This document shows, piece after piece, positions 1 through 8,174 of a stretch of 38,374 bases of DNA. The notes beneath the pieces were generated by a model. It had not been told where the DNA came from, made no database searches, and saw only the letters and a program-made list of their open reading frames with translations. How positions within the stretch are numbered: the stretch's first letter is position 1; every line of letters starts with the position of its first letter. The stretch is taken from contig WYEG01000040.1 of assembly GCA_009903935.1 (NCBI GenBank), forward strand, positions 1-38,374, in the 5' to 3' direction. Position numbers and translations under genes: made by a program. Source of the DNA: Caldimicrobium sp. (lineage in GTDB: Bacteria; Desulfobacterota; Thermodesulfobacteria; Thermodesulfobacteriales; Thermodesulfobacteriaceae).

Positions 1-92
1 CTCGGCTTACGCCTCGGGGCGACATTCCCCGCAGTGTTTTCCCGAGGTGCGTAAGCGCCGAGGGACCCCTCGCCTTGCGGCTCGGGGCGACA
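1..92. repeat. GC-rich dispersed palindromic repeat, copy 1 (partial at window edge)
   Basis: This stretch shares blocks such as GCCGAGGGACCCCTCG and CTCGGGGCGACA with the stretches near 3.4-3.6, 7.85-8.1, 8.8-8.9 and 38.1-38.4 kb. The blocks are partly self-complementary, so the element can fold as RNA or single-stranded DNA. It lies just past the cutA stop codon. No credible gene is present in it. Confidence 0.75.
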
Positions 93-109
93 ACTATTTG
101 AAATCCTCC

Positions 110-433
110 TTAACCTCTTGTCTCCGCTAAAAGCCATTCTTTATAGGGCTTAAAAAGTATTTCCACCTCAAGCTTTGCCACGCAGGGACAAGTGTAGGTG
201 TGGAGCTCCTTTATACGCTCTGTTGCCCTTTCAGCTAAACTTCCCCTTGTTTTGACTATCATCACAACCTCAGGGCTTTCTTCAATCTTCCCTTGCCAAT
301 GATAGAGGGAATAGATGTTTTGGAAAATGTTTACGCAGGCACAAAGCCTATCCTCAAGAAGGGCCTTAGCTATGGTCTTTGCCGTCTCAAACTTATCAGC
401 GGTTACATAAAGAAAGACTATTCTTTCACTCAT
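110..433 (-). CDS. cutA: CutA-like divalent cation tolerance protein
   Basis: A 107-residue protein of normal CutA length. CutA proteins are small cytoplasmic trimers with a ferredoxin-like fold, linked to copper/divalent cation tolerance, though their biochemical role is poorly settled. The recognisable family pattern is visible: an early CACVNIF strand, the segment IYSLYHWQGKIEES, then EVVMIVKT, and a later CPCVAKLEVE strand. The start codon overlaps the stop of the upstream sensor kinase (ATGA), so it is translated as the last gene of a three-gene operon. This places it with a Cys-rich sensor, which fits metal or redox stress. The family call is secure; the function is known only in outline. 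Confidence 0.93.
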   Translation of the reverse strand: MSERIVFLYVTADKFETAKTIAKALLEDRLCACVNIFQNIYSLYHWQGKIEESPEVVMIVKTRGSLAERATERIKELHTYTCPCVAKLEVEILFKPYKEWLLAETRG

Positions 434-3030
434 GCCCTACCTCCTTCTATAACCTCGAACAATTTTTCAAGGGGAAAGGGCTTATAAATAACCGCATCAT
501 ACCGGACATGCCTTGCCCGTTCAGAAACCTCCTTAGGCGTGTATCCAGTCATCAAAACTATCTTTACGCCCCCCGAAAGTAGCCCCTCTTGTCTTAGCCT
601 TTCAATGAGATAAACTCCACCCTTACCCTGCGGGACTGTGAGGTCAAGAAGGAGAACCTCAAAGGGTCTTCCCTCCTCATAAGCAGATTTATAAGCTTGA
701 AAGGCAGAATCCCCTTCCTCGAAGGTTTCAACTTCATAACCCCTTTCCCTTAAGACCTCAGCTAAAAGCTCCCTCACCTCTTCCTCGTCCTCAAGGATGA
801 GGACCCGCTTTGCCGCGTGCTTCTTTTCAACCTTAGTTTCCTTATGTTCCTCGATAATAGCAGTGATGACCTTTGGTTTTCTTGGGAGCTTGATGGTAAA
901 GGTTGTTCCTTTACCGACTTGGCTATCAATTGAGATTTGTCCTCCGTAGAGGTCTACGACCCTTTTTACAACTGTTAGCCCAAGCCCCGTGCCGTGAGGC
1001 TTCGTGGTAAAGCCAGGGTCGAATATCTTTGATAATAGCTCAGCAGGTATCCCAGGTCCGTTGTCCTCAAACTTAAGGACTACATTGTCATCCTCAGCAA
1101 AGGCAGAAACCTTGAGGACTCCTTTTCCTCCCATAGCATCCTTGGCGTTTAGCGCAAGGTTTTGAAGGATAGACAAAAGATGGGCATGGTCCATAAGGAG
1201 CTTTAGCTCCTCTTCTACAGAAAATTCAGCCTTGACCTCAGACCCCTGAAGATAGAAGGAAACCCATTCCGGAATGAACTTGTCAAGCTTTATCTCTTCA
1301 AACTTTCTTAAATCCCTTCCTGAAAGGATAAAAAGCTCTAAAACCCTTTGAGAAACCTTATCAAAGGCCTCTTTTACCTTCTTTACATGCTTTGCCTTAT
1401 CATGGTCTAAGGCATCCTTTAGCTTTAGCTCAAGGAGCTCAAGATGCCCTTTGATTACCATGAGGAGGTTGTTTAGGTCATGGGCAAGCCCTCCTGCAAT
1501 CTGTAGGACAGCCGATGTCTTCTCAGCCTTTCTTGCCTCTTCTTCAAGGATCAACCGCTCAGTAATATCAAAGATCAAGCCAAGAAAACATCTTTTACCA
1601 AAAAAGGATATCTCATCAAAAAGGATTTCAATCGGGACCTCCGAGCCATCCTTCCTTCTAAGCCTTGTCTGAACATGCTTTTTAGCAAGGGCTGAAGGTT
1701 GACCTTTTAGAATTTTAGAAAAGGCTACCCTTGCCCTCTCCCGTAGCTCAGGGGTTGGCGTCAAAAGGTCATGCAATCTTTCATTTAGGAGCTCGCTTTT
1801 TTCGTATCCTGTAAGCTTGGCTAAGCTTGAATTGACAAATACTATTTTTCGCCCCTCATCAAGAAGGGCTAACCCAACCGGCAAAAGCTCAACCAAGGTC
1901 TCAAAGAACTTTTGGGCTTCCTCCTTGACCTTGAGATATTCGGTAATGTCCTCTAAAACGGTGTAGATTAGGATGTCTCCATCTTGCTTGTAGACCTTTG
2001 AGGAAAGAAGGGCATAGAAGGGCTTTCCATTTAAGGTTTTAAGCTCTGCTTCATAAGCCCTTACCTCACCTTTTGTTAAGACTTCGGAGATGAAGGCTTG
2101 TCTCTCCTCAGGGTTTACCCAAAGGTTTTTAGCATTGAAATATTTTCCTTCAAAGTCTTCAGGGACCTCAAAAAGCGCCTTTGCCTGCCTGTTTGCTTTG
2201 ACGACCGCTCCATCAGGCTTTGTTATAACTATAGCTACGGGGTTTTCCTCAAAGAGCCTAACAATCTCGGTCACATCATCGTAGAAGGTTAATTTTAAGG
2301 TCTTGCCAGACCTTGTGCGGAATACCTGAAAATACCTTTGAAAATACTTGGAAAGCCTGGGAGAAAAGAGAATGCTATCCTCTTGCCCTTGCCCATGCAA
2401 TAAAGGACAATCCGGGCAGGGGTCAGTCCTCCCAAAAAGGATGTAGTGGCATTTAGGACACTCCTTTTCAATCAGGGGCTTTAAATTCTTACTTGCATAA
2501 AGGATGTTAAAGTTTTCATCATTTATGAAAAAGAACCCAGGATAAAGGTCAACCGTTGCCTTCAAAAGCTCTCCAATCTCCTTCTCTTCAGTCCTATCCT
2601 CTATAAAGTGAAGATAAGCAAAATGCTCGCCCCTTTCATCATACAAAGGAATTAGCGTAACCAAAAGATGCTTCTTTAGTTTTGGCTCAAAAAAATCTTT
2701 ATGATAAAACCCTTTGAGAGCAGTTTTCGCTTCCTTAAGCGCTGGAGAAGGCTCCTTAGGGCAGCAGGGTGGTTTTTCTTCGCTGGCTTCGCCTGGGCAT
2801 CTTGTAAAAGGGCAGGTGTAAGCATCCCCCTGCAAAGGGCAAAAATCCGGAAGCTTACTTAAGCCATGGACAAATTCGTAGCACTTTTTCCCTTCTACAT
2901 CTTCACGAGAGATGCCAAAAAATTGACAGAAGGCTTGATTTACCTTAAGTATGATAAGGTCTTTACTTAAAAGAAAGGCGGGAAGCTCTGAACTTTCTAA
3001 GATTTTATCTATATCAAGATGATAGGTCAT
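430..3030 (-). CDS. Hybrid sensor histidine kinase with four PAS-like domains and C-terminal receiver
   Basis: An 866-residue cytoplasmic kinase with no membrane segment. Rough order: PAS 1 (1-145), PAS 2 (150-255), PAS 3 (255-370), PAS 4 (370-495), dimerisation/His box with H517 in LAHDLNN, ATPase (about 610-720; N box NLALNAKDAM, DNGPGIP, GTGLGL) and a receiver domain (about 742-862; phospho-acceptor D796 in LLLDLTVP, T in LMTGY, K850). PAS 1 holds seven Cys between residues 35 and 90. PAS 2 holds a CxxC-x10-CxxC set (C191, C194, C205, C208), suggesting a bound metal, Fe-S cluster or thiol switch; this is inference. The gene overlaps both neighbours by four bases (DUF2892 upstream, cutA downstream). 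No separate response regulator is nearby, so the output partner is unknown. Confidence 0.93.
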   Translation of the reverse strand: MTYHLDIDKILESSELPAFLLSKDLIILKVNQAFCQFFGISREDVEGKKCYEFVHGLSKLPDFCPLQGDAYTCPFTRCPGEASEEKPPCCPKEPSPALKEAKTALKGFYHKDFFEPKLKKHLLVTLIPLYDERGEHFAYLHFIEDRTEEKEIGELLKATVDLYPGFFFINDENFNILYASKNLKPLIEKECPKCHYILFGRTDPCPDCPLLHGQGQEDSILFSPRLSKYFQRYFQVFRTRSGKTLKLTFYDDVTEIVRLFEENPVAIVITKPDGAVVKANRQAKALFEVPEDFEGKYFNAKNLWVNPEERQAFISEVLTKGEVRAYEAELKTLNGKPFYALLSSKVYKQDGDILIYTVLEDITEYLKVKEEAQKFFETLVELLPVGLALLDEGRKIVFVNSSLAKLTGYEKSELLNERLHDLLTPTPELRERARVAFSKILKGQPSALAKKHVQTRLRRKDGSEVPIEILFDEISFFGKRCFLGLIFDITERLILEEEARKAEKTSAVLQIAGGLAHDLNNLLMVIKGHLELLELKLKDALDHDKAKHVKKVKEAFDKVSQRVLELFILSGRDLRKFEEIKLDKFIPEWVSFYLQGSEVKAEFSVEEELKLLMDHAHLLSILQNLALNAKDAMGGKGVLKVSAFAEDDNVVLKFEDNGPGIPAELLSKIFDPGFTTKPHGTGLGLTVVKRVVDLYGGQISIDSQVGKGTTFTIKLPRKPKVITAIIEEHKETKVEKKHAAKRVLILEDEEEVRELLAEVLRERGYEVETFEEGDSAFQAYKSAYEEGRPFEVLLLDLTVPQGKGGVYLIERLRQEGLLSGGVKIVLMTGYTPKEVSERARHVRYDAVIYKPFPLEKLFEVIEGGRA

Positions 3031-3248
3031 TTATATTCGTTGCATTCCTTAATACCGAGCTTTCTGTAGACAACCATCACAGGGCACCAATTCGTAAAGG
3101 CAGATTGTATTTGATTGATAGCCATAAAGATCAGAAAGGCTTTCCAAAACCAATGCACATCTTGAGCGGGGATTATGCCAACTAAAGTTACCACAAGGAG
3201 CACCACCCCTGCCGTAAGCCTAAGAACTCTATCCATGGTCATAGCCAT
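3027..3248 (-). CDS. DUF2892 (YgaP-like) small inner-membrane protein
   Basis: A 73-residue protein with two hydrophobic stretches (about 9-26 and 35-48) followed by NWCPVM and a short basic tail. This is the DUF2892 pattern found alone or as the membrane part of YgaP-type rhodaneses. The conserved Cys after the second helix is characteristic. A strong ribosome site (AGGAGGG) sits nine bases before the ATG at 3248, which supports this start. It leads the operon with the sensor kinase and cutA; the kinase start overlaps its stop. A role in sulfur or membrane redox chemistry is suggested by the family only. Confidence 0.85.
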   Translation of the reverse strand: MAMTMDRVLRLTAGVVLLVVTLVGIIPAQDVHWFWKAFLIFMAINQIQSAFTNWCPVMVVYRKLGIKECNEYK

Positions 3249-3289
3249 AGTATCTTCCCTCCTTTTAGGTGTTGAGAAATTTAATAATA

Positions 3290-3318
3290 ATTTTAAACTT
3301 TATCCGAAGACTTAGCAA
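3290..3318 (-). promoter_or_regulatory. Probable sigma-70 promoter for DUF2892-kinase-cutA
   Basis: On the minus strand a -35-like TTGCTA (3313-3318) and a -10 TAAAAT (3290-3295) are separated by 17 bases. The site lies about 40-70 bases upstream of the first gene of the operon. Confidence 0.5.
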
Positions 3319-3360
3319 GTCGGGACAAATTTTTTATATTACCTCTGAGGTTGTTTCAAT

Positions 3361-3640
3361 AAAGCTCTCTGCCCTGTCTTGACGAGCGGAAAAGAGGCAT
3401 CCCTCTATTTCCAAGGAGCGAAAAAAGAGGAGACCCCTCGGGCCGAGCCCTCGGGGCGACAGCCTCCCACCGCGTCTTCTCGAGGCGCGCAAGCGCCGAG
3501 GGACCCCTCGCTTCCGCTCGGGGCGAAAAAAGGGAGCGATAGCGAGGCATCCCTCGCTATCGCTCGGGACGGCGTCCCTCATCACTTCGTTCGGGACGGC
3601 GTCTCACAGGGAGACCCTCCCTTACATCTTTTTGTTACCT
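3361..3640. repeat. GC-rich dispersed palindromic repeat, copy 2 (composite)
   Basis: A mosaic of the dispersed element occupying the divergent intergenic space. It contains GAGGCATCCCTC twice, TTCGTTCGGGACGGCGTC, GCGCCGAGGGACCCCTCG and CTCGGGGCGACA. Several blocks are inverted copies of one another, so long hairpins are possible. Open frames on both strands through here are low-complexity products of the repeat and are not genes. It sits between the two divergent promoters. Confidence 0.8.
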
Positions 3641-3641
3641 C

Positions 3642-3669
3642 TTGACAAATTATGAATAACGAATACAAT
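3642..3669 (+). promoter_or_regulatory. Strong sigma-70 promoter for cbiMNQO
   Basis: TTGACA at 3642-3647 and TACAAT at 3664-3669 are separated by 16 bases. Transcription would begin near 3676, leaving about 34 leader bases before the ATG at 3710. This decides between the two possible cbiM starts. The leader is too short for a cobalamin riboswitch and I see none. Confidence 0.65.
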
Positions 3670-3709
3670 TTTTCAAATGAAAATACTACGCTTAGGGAGG
3701 GTTAAAGCC

Positions 3710-4420
3710 ATGTTAACGGTTTTTCAGCTCCTTTTTATTTTATTTTTGCTCCCAAAGAATGCCTTGGCAATGCACATCGCTGAAGGGGTTATTCCCTTTA
3801 GCCAAGCCTTGCTTTGGTTCATTGCTTTGTTTATAGTTTTAATCCCCTCTTTCCTAAAACTAAGTAGAACGCTCAAAGAGCATCCTGAGAAGAAGGCGGT
3901 GTTTGCCTTTGCTACCGCCCTTGTGTTTCTTCTTTCCATGCTTCCCATACCTGTCCCCTTTGCGGGCACCTGTTCCCATCCTGTGGGGGTTAGCCTTGTG
4001 GTGATGCTCCTTGGGTTGGCCGGAGGGATAGTTTCTGGGTTTATCGTCCTTATCCTTCAAGCTTTTCTTCTTGCCCATGGGGGAGTTTCAAGCCTTGGGG
4101 CAAACGCCTTTTCCATGGCTGTTGTTGGAAGCCTTTTTGCCTACCTCGCTTTATCCCTCTTAAAAAGAACAAGCCTTCCTGTTTTCTTCGTTGGTTTTCT
4201 CATGGGGCTTCTTTCTGATTGGGCAACCTATCTTACAACGGCTCTCCAGCTCTCCCTTGCCTTGACCGGGCAAGAACCTTTTACAGCTATCTTCATCAAA
4301 GCCATCCTTGCCTTTCTTCCAACCCAACTTCCCATCGGTATCCTTGAGGGATTGCTTGCCGGTTCCATTGCCTCAGCCTTAGCCAAAAGAAGAAAAGACC
4401 TTCTTATCTGGGAGGTGTAA
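3710..4420 (+). CDS. cbiM: CbiM, substrate-specific membrane component of cobalt (or nickel) ECF transporter
   Basis: An integral membrane S-component that binds the metal ion. The start is set at ATG 3710, because GGGAGG lies nine bases upstream and the promoter would start RNA near 3676; the ATG at 3677 lacks these. From 3710 the protein is 236 residues: a signal peptide ending NALA, then MHIAEG. Cleavage after ALA would expose Met-His at the new N-terminus, which in this family helps coordinate the metal. The GTCSHPVGV motif and about six further hydrophobic segments fit CbiM. It is first of four co-directional genes (M, N, Q, O). Cobalt versus nickel cannot be settled from sequence; the CbiN-like partner favours cobalt. 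Confidence 0.93.
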   Translation: MLTVFQLLFILFLLPKNALAMHIAEGVIPFSQALLWFIALFIVLIPSFLKLSRTLKEHPEKKAVFAFATALVFLLSMLPIPVPFAGTCSHPVGVSLVVMLLGLAGGIVSGFIVLILQAFLLAHGGVSSLGANAFSMAVVGSLFAYLALSLLKRTSLPVFFVGFLMGLLSDWATYLTTALQLSLALTGQEPFTAIFIKAILAFLPTQLPIGILEGLLAGSIASALAKRRKDLLIWEV

Positions 4421-4421
4421 G

Positions 4422-4745
4422 ATGAAAAGACTACTCAAGATTTTAGGCTTGCTTCTCGTGCTATTTTCAGTCTTTATTCTAAACCAGCCTTTTGCTTTGG
4501 CTGAAGAGGGACCTAAAGAAGAAAAATGGAAAGGCTTTGATGAGGCGGTGCTTGAGAAGCTTGCTAAAGAGCATGGAAGGGAGCCAAAGGAGAGCTTCAT
4601 AACCCTTGAGGGAGACCTTGAGCTTTTTATGTTCAGCCTCATGTCCGGTATTTCTGGTTTTGTGGTAGGATATTACTTTAGAAAGATATTCGTTGAGGGT
4701 AGCCATGCATTTTCTCATAGAAAGAAAGGTCAACCTTCCTCTTGA
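4422..4745 (+). CDS. cbiN: CbiN-like small membrane component of the Co/Ni transporter
   Basis: A 107-residue protein with an N-terminal hydrophobic segment (about 5-25), a charged extracytoplasmic linker, and a C-terminal membrane helix. The segment LEGDLELFMFSLMSGISGF followed by VVGYYF resembles the conserved end of CbiN (acidic residue, LLFALQA, then G..GY). In the family, CbiN assists CbiM in metal loading. The start is one base after the cbiM stop with GGAGGT just upstream. The central loop is shorter and less Pro/Trp-rich than in enterobacterial CbiN, so this is a divergent member. Its position between cbiM and cbiQ supports the call. Confidence 0.8.
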   Translation: MKRLLKILGLLLVLFSVFILNQPFALAEEGPKEEKWKGFDEAVLEKLAKEHGREPKESFITLEGDLELFMFSLMSGISGFVVGYYFRKIFVEGSHAFSHRKKGQPSS

Positions 4746-5412
4746 AGGAAGGCTAAAGCTAATCTACCTTTTGTTTGTCCTAAGCCTGGTTCTTATTTCT
4801 GCTTCAATCCCTTTTCATGCTATAGTCCTTTCCCTCCATTTAACACTTCTTTTGCTCTTTCGCCTACCTAAAAAAGAACTATTAAAAGCCTACTCCGAGC
4901 CTTTGTTCGTAGCTTTTATGCTTCTTCTGATAAAAAGCGTAAGCCTTTCCCCCTTTGCCTTTTACCCGGAGCGCTTTGCTGAAAACTTAAGTTTAGCCAC
5001 AAGGGTTCTTTCAGCCTTCACCCTCTTTCTCTTGATTTTCTATTCCTTTTCTTTTACCGAACTTTTGCAAACCCTGCACAGCTTTCGCTTCCCCTCTTTA
5101 CTCGTTGAGTTGATGCTTCTTACCCATAGGTTTATCCTCTTACTCTACGAAGAATTTCTTACTATCTACTACGCTCAAAGAAATCGCCTTGGCTTCTGTG
5201 GAATAAGGACCTATGCTCGCTCGGTAAAGGCGGTAACTCAGGCCCTCTTTTTCAAGACCTTAGAACACGGTGAGAACGCCATCATGAGCATGAGACAAAG
5301 GGGTTACGATTTCAGAAATCTTTTTGTGAAAAAGACAAAGGTCCGTCCTCTGGAAATTGTCTACCTTTCTGGTATGATGGTAGTATGGCTTACCATTTTT
5401 CTCATCCTTTAA
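4705..5412 (+). CDS. cbiQ: CbiQ, ECF transporter transmembrane (T) component
   Basis: A 235-residue membrane protein that couples ATP hydrolysis by CbiO to the CbiM substrate unit. I place the start at ATG 4705, with GAGGGT five bases upstream; a TTG at 4693 in the same frame lacks a ribosome site. The gene begins inside cbiN, implying translational coupling. Hydrophobic segments lie around residues 20-60, 70-85, 100-125 and at the C-terminus. The coupling-helix motif MSMRQRGYD near residue 195 matches the Ala/Ser-Arg-Gly signature of T components. Confidence 0.92.
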   Translation: MHFLIERKVNLPLEGRLKLIYLLFVLSLVLISASIPFHAIVLSLHLTLLLLFRLPKKELLKAYSEPLFVAFMLLLIKSVSLSPFAFYPERFAENLSLATRVLSAFTLFLLIFYSFSFTELLQTLHSFRFPSLLVELMLLTHRFILLLYEEFLTIYYAQRNRLGFCGIRTYARSVKAVTQALFFKTLEHGENAIMSMRQRGYDFRNLFVKKTKVRPLEIVYLSGMMVVWLTIFLIL

Positions 5413-6251
5413 GGTTGGTTGTAAAGCTAAGAAGTTTTAGCTATTCTGGAGATGCTCTTCTACTTCAGGATGTAGAGTTTGAGGTCAAGGCTGGGGAGTG
5501 TTTGGTCATCCTTGGGGCAAGCGGGGCAGGAAAGACCACTCTTTTAAAGCTTATAGATGGGCTTTTGAAGGATTATGAAGGTGAGGTCCTTCTTGACGGT
5601 CAAGACATAAGAAAGCTAAAGCCTAAGGAAATTTACAGCAAGATGGGGCTTCTTTTTCAAAACCCCGATGAACAGCTCTTTGCTCCTACCGTGTTTGAGG
5701 ATGTAGCCTTTGGTCCAAGGAACATGGGGTTTGATGAGGAGGAAGTGATAAGAAGGGTGCTTCAAGCTTTAGACCTTGTTGAGTTATCAGGCTTTGAGGG
5801 TCGGTCTATATCTCAGCTCTCCTTTGGGCAAAAAAAGAGGGTTGCCCTTGCCGGACTTCTCGCCATGGGGCATGAGGTGCTTCTCCTTGATGAACCAACC
5901 CTTGGTCTTGACCCAATTAGGGAAAGAAGGTTTTTAAAGCTTTTAAAGAGGCTTCAAGAAGAAAGAAGCATAACTTTAGTCATCGCAACCCATCAAGTAG
6001 ATATCGTTCCTGAAATCGCAGACAGGGTGTTAATCCTTTCTGAGGGCAAGGTCTTTTTCCTTGGTCCTCCGGAGGAAATTTTCGGAACACCCCAACCTCT
6101 TGAAAAAGTTTACTTAAGGCTCCCTTTGGTTAGCGAAACCTTTTTGCCTCTTTGGGAAAGGGACGGGCTTAAGAAACTTCCTTTAACGGTTGAAGAGGGA
6201 AGGGAGATTTTAAAAAGGCTTCTTTCTAATAATTCTTTGCCTAATTCTTAG
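5385..6251 (+). CDS. cbiO: CbiO, ECF transporter ATPase
   Basis: A 288-residue ABC ATPase energising the cobalt/nickel transporter. Visible motifs: Walker A GASGAGKTT (44-52), Q loop FQNPDEQLF (Q92; NPDEQLF is typical of ECF ATPases), signature LSFGQKKR (145-152), Walker B VLLLDEPT (E170) and switch His in ATHQ (H203). The ATG at 5385 lies within cbiQ and has only a weak ribosome site. A TTG at 5415 would give the more usual N-terminus, so the start is uncertain. Its last bases overlap the convergent PIN-TRAM gene. A C-terminal extension of about 50 residues follows the ATPase core. Confidence 0.93.
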   Translation: MAYHFSHPLRLVVKLRSFSYSGDALLLQDVEFEVKAGECLVILGASGAGKTTLLKLIDGLLKDYEGEVLLDGQDIRKLKPKEIYSKMGLLFQNPDEQLFAPTVFEDVAFGPRNMGFDEEEVIRRVLQALDLVELSGFEGRSISQLSFGQKKRVALAGLLAMGHEVLLLDEPTLGLDPIRERRFLKLLKRLQEERSITLVIATHQVDIVPEIADRVLILSEGKVFFLGPPEEIFGTPQPLEKVYLRLPLVSETFLPLWERDGLKKLPLTVEEGREILKRLLSNNSLPNS

Positions 6252-7284
6252 GCTGGGCAAAGACGATCCTACCTGACGGGGTATGAAGGAGATGGGCTAC
6301 CACAACTTCAAGCTCTTTACCGATGAATTTTCTCCCTTGTTCCACGACAACCATCGTGCCATCATCGAGATAACCTACCCCTTGGTCCCTCTCTTTCCCC
6401 TCTTTTACTATCTGAATGGTTAGTTGATCGCCTGGCTTTACAGGGGTGCGAAGGGCAAGGAAGAGCTCGTTGACATTCAACACTTCAACATCGTAAAGCT
6501 TGCAGACCTGATTTAGGTTGTAATCTGTGGTTATAAGCTTTGCTTGGAGCTCAGCGCAGAGTTTGATCAGCTTTTCATCCGTGGGAAGGTTTTTATAATC
6601 CTGGTCTATGATGCGAAAATCCCCCCTCAAAACCTCTTTTAGTTCTTGCAAAAGTTCCAAAGCTCTTTTACCCTTTGCTCTTTTTGCTGGGTCTGTGCTA
6701 TCTGAGAGGGTTTGAATTTCTTCCACAACAAACCGGGGCACAAAGACAAGACCATCAAGCCAGCCGGTTTTTGCAACCTCAACGATCCTGCCATCTATGA
6801 TAGCGCTTGTATCTATCACCTTAGCGTTTCTCTTTGGCTTTGGTGATTTAGGTGGTTTGCTACCGAAAGAGACCTTAGCTAAAAGCCTCTCTCCAAGCTT
6901 TTCTAAGAAGTCAAGTATCGGAAGCTCAGCCAAAGTTTTACCACCGATAACCGCTCCAAGATAGCCAAGCCCGAGGGCACTCATGGTGTAGAGAAAGACC
7001 TGCCATACGCCTTGAGTAAAGATTTCAAAAAAGTTTGATATTAGCCTTGCAAGGAAAAGACCAAGGGCAAGCCCGATGGCTCCTCCTATTAACTTGACCG
7101 GCGCTAATCTTTTAAAGATATCTTCAAGATAAAGCGTCCCAATACCAAGCAAAAACCCAAGCCCACCCCCAGCTAAAAGCATCCACCATCCACGGTCTTT
7201 GAAATAGAAATAGAGATAGAAGATTATCACTCCGATGATGGTAGTTGCCGAGACAAAAAGGGCTCTAAACTTGCTTAGCTTCAT
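6241..7284 (-). CDS. Membrane-anchored PIN-TRAM domain protein (YacL family)
   Basis: A 347-residue protein. Three to four hydrophobic stretches (about 7-27, 34-50, 65-82, 92-116) anchor it in the membrane. A PIN nuclease-like domain follows from about 155 (VIDTSAIIDGRI with D158 and D164, later TTDYNLNQV), then a C-terminal TRAM RNA-binding domain (about 280-342, GVGYLDDGTMVVVEQGR). This is the YacL architecture common beside carD in many bacteria, and here it starts only four bases after the carD stop. RNA binding or cleavage is expected from the domains; no substrate is known. The gene ends convergently, overlapping cbiO by 11 bases. Confidence 0.9.
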   Translation of the reverse strand: MKLSKFRALFVSATTIIGVIIFYLYFYFKDRGWWMLLAGGGLGFLLGIGTLYLEDIFKRLAPVKLIGGAIGLALGLFLARLISNFFEIFTQGVWQVFLYTMSALGLGYLGAVIGGKTLAELPILDFLEKLGERLLAKVSFGSKPPKSPKPKRNAKVIDTSAIIDGRIVEVAKTGWLDGLVFVPRFVVEEIQTLSDSTDPAKRAKGKRALELLQELKEVLRGDFRIIDQDYKNLPTDEKLIKLCAELQAKLITTDYNLNQVCKLYDVEVLNVNELFLALRTPVKPGDQLTIQIVKEGKERDQGVGYLDDGTMVVVEQGRKFIGKELEVVVAHLLHTPSGRIVFAQPKN

Positions 7285-7288
7285 GGGC

Positions 7289-7771
7289 TTAGGTTTTTAA
7301 AAGCTCGTCAATCTCCTTTTCCAATTCTTTTTCTGACCTTCCAGTGGCTAAGGAAATTTCGGTAATCAAAAGGTTTTTTGCTTGCTCAAAGAGTTTACGT
7401 TCGCCGAAGGATAGGGGCTTCTTTTTTGAGATTTCATACAACTCCCGAAGAAGGCTTGCGAGCTCAAAAATATCTCCAGACTTTAACCTTTCAGTATATT
7501 CTTTGTAGCGCTTATTCCAAGAGCCGTTGAAGCATACTTTCTTTGGTTCTTGCAAGATTTTAAAAACTTGCGGGATAGAGCTCTTGGAAATTATCGGGCG
7601 AAGCTTGATCTTATTAACAGAATGTTGAGGGATGATAAATTCGGTGTTCCTGTCAAGGAGTTTACAGACATAGCTTAGCACCTTTGTGCCGGCAATCTCC
7701 TTTTCTTCAATACGAATTATTTTCCCGATGCCACAGCCTGGATAGACAACAAGGTCATTTTCTTTAAACAT
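7289..7771 (-). CDS. carD: CarD family transcription regulator
   Basis: A 160-residue protein. The N-terminal 60 residues (FKENDLVVYPGCGIGKI, then TEFIIPQHSVNKIKLRPIIS) form the RNA-polymerase-interacting domain shared by CarD, CdnL and Mfd. The helical C-terminus (about 70-158; SWNKRYKEYTERLKSGD) matches the DNA-binding half of CarD/CdnL. In this family the protein stabilises open promoter complexes, notably at rRNA promoters. It heads an operon with the PIN-TRAM gene, a widely conserved pairing. Confidence 0.9.
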   Translation of the reverse strand: MFKENDLVVYPGCGIGKIIRIEEKEIAGTKVLSYVCKLLDRNTEFIIPQHSVNKIKLRPIISKSSIPQVFKILQEPKKVCFNGSWNKRYKEYTERLKSGDIFELASLLRELYEISKKKPLSFGERKLFEQAKNLLITEISLATGRSEKELEKEIDELLKT

Positions 7772-7845
7772 GGACCGTCACCAAGTATAATTATACTACA
7801 AACAAGGAAATTTTAAACTTGAAGGGCGCTGGTTCAAAAAAACCT

Positions 7846-8084
7846 AATATTACCCCCGGGCTTTGCCCGAGGTGCGTAAGTGCCGAGGGACCCCTCGCTG
7901 GCGCTCGGGGCGACAAAATAATGCTCGGGGTGACCCCTCCATTCATGTCATGCCGAGCCCCCTTTTTTTGTCATGCCGAGCGTAGCGAGGCATCCCTCAC
8001 TTCGTTCGGGACGGCGTCCTTCACTCCCTTCGGGACGGCATCCCCAGGGAGACACCTCGCTTTGCGAGGGGCGACATAAAAAGG
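7846..8084. repeat. GC-rich dispersed palindromic repeat, copy 3 (composite)
   Basis: Contains GCCGAGGGACCCCTCG, GTCATGCCGAGCGTAGCGAG followed by GCATCCCTCACTTCGTTCGG, then GACGGCGTCC and CCTCGCTTTGCGAGGGGCGA. The GCCGAGCGTAGCGAGGC arm is the inverse of the CCTCGCT-CGCTCGG arm, so the unit is a long imperfect palindrome. It lies between carD and ferritin. The apparent reading frames inside are repeat artefacts. Confidence 0.8.
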
Positions 8085-8174
8085 GGTGGCTTGGGATGAC
8101 TTAAAAAGTGGCGCCGAATATAAGCTCCCACCAAGCCAAGGGACAAAAATCAAGAAAGATAGCTAAAAAAAGAG

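Noticed and set aside
3334-3645. Overlapping open frames on both strands, Arg/Pro-rich
   Set aside because: They lie wholly within the GC-rich palindromic repeat, have no ribosome sites, and read similarly in several frames.
3648-3709. Cobalamin riboswitch before cbiM
   Set aside because: The likely leader is only about 34 bases and shows no B12-box.
7819-8153. Open frames with HAERSEASLTSFGT-like peptides
   Set aside because: Translation of the dispersed repeat; the same peptides arise from every copy.
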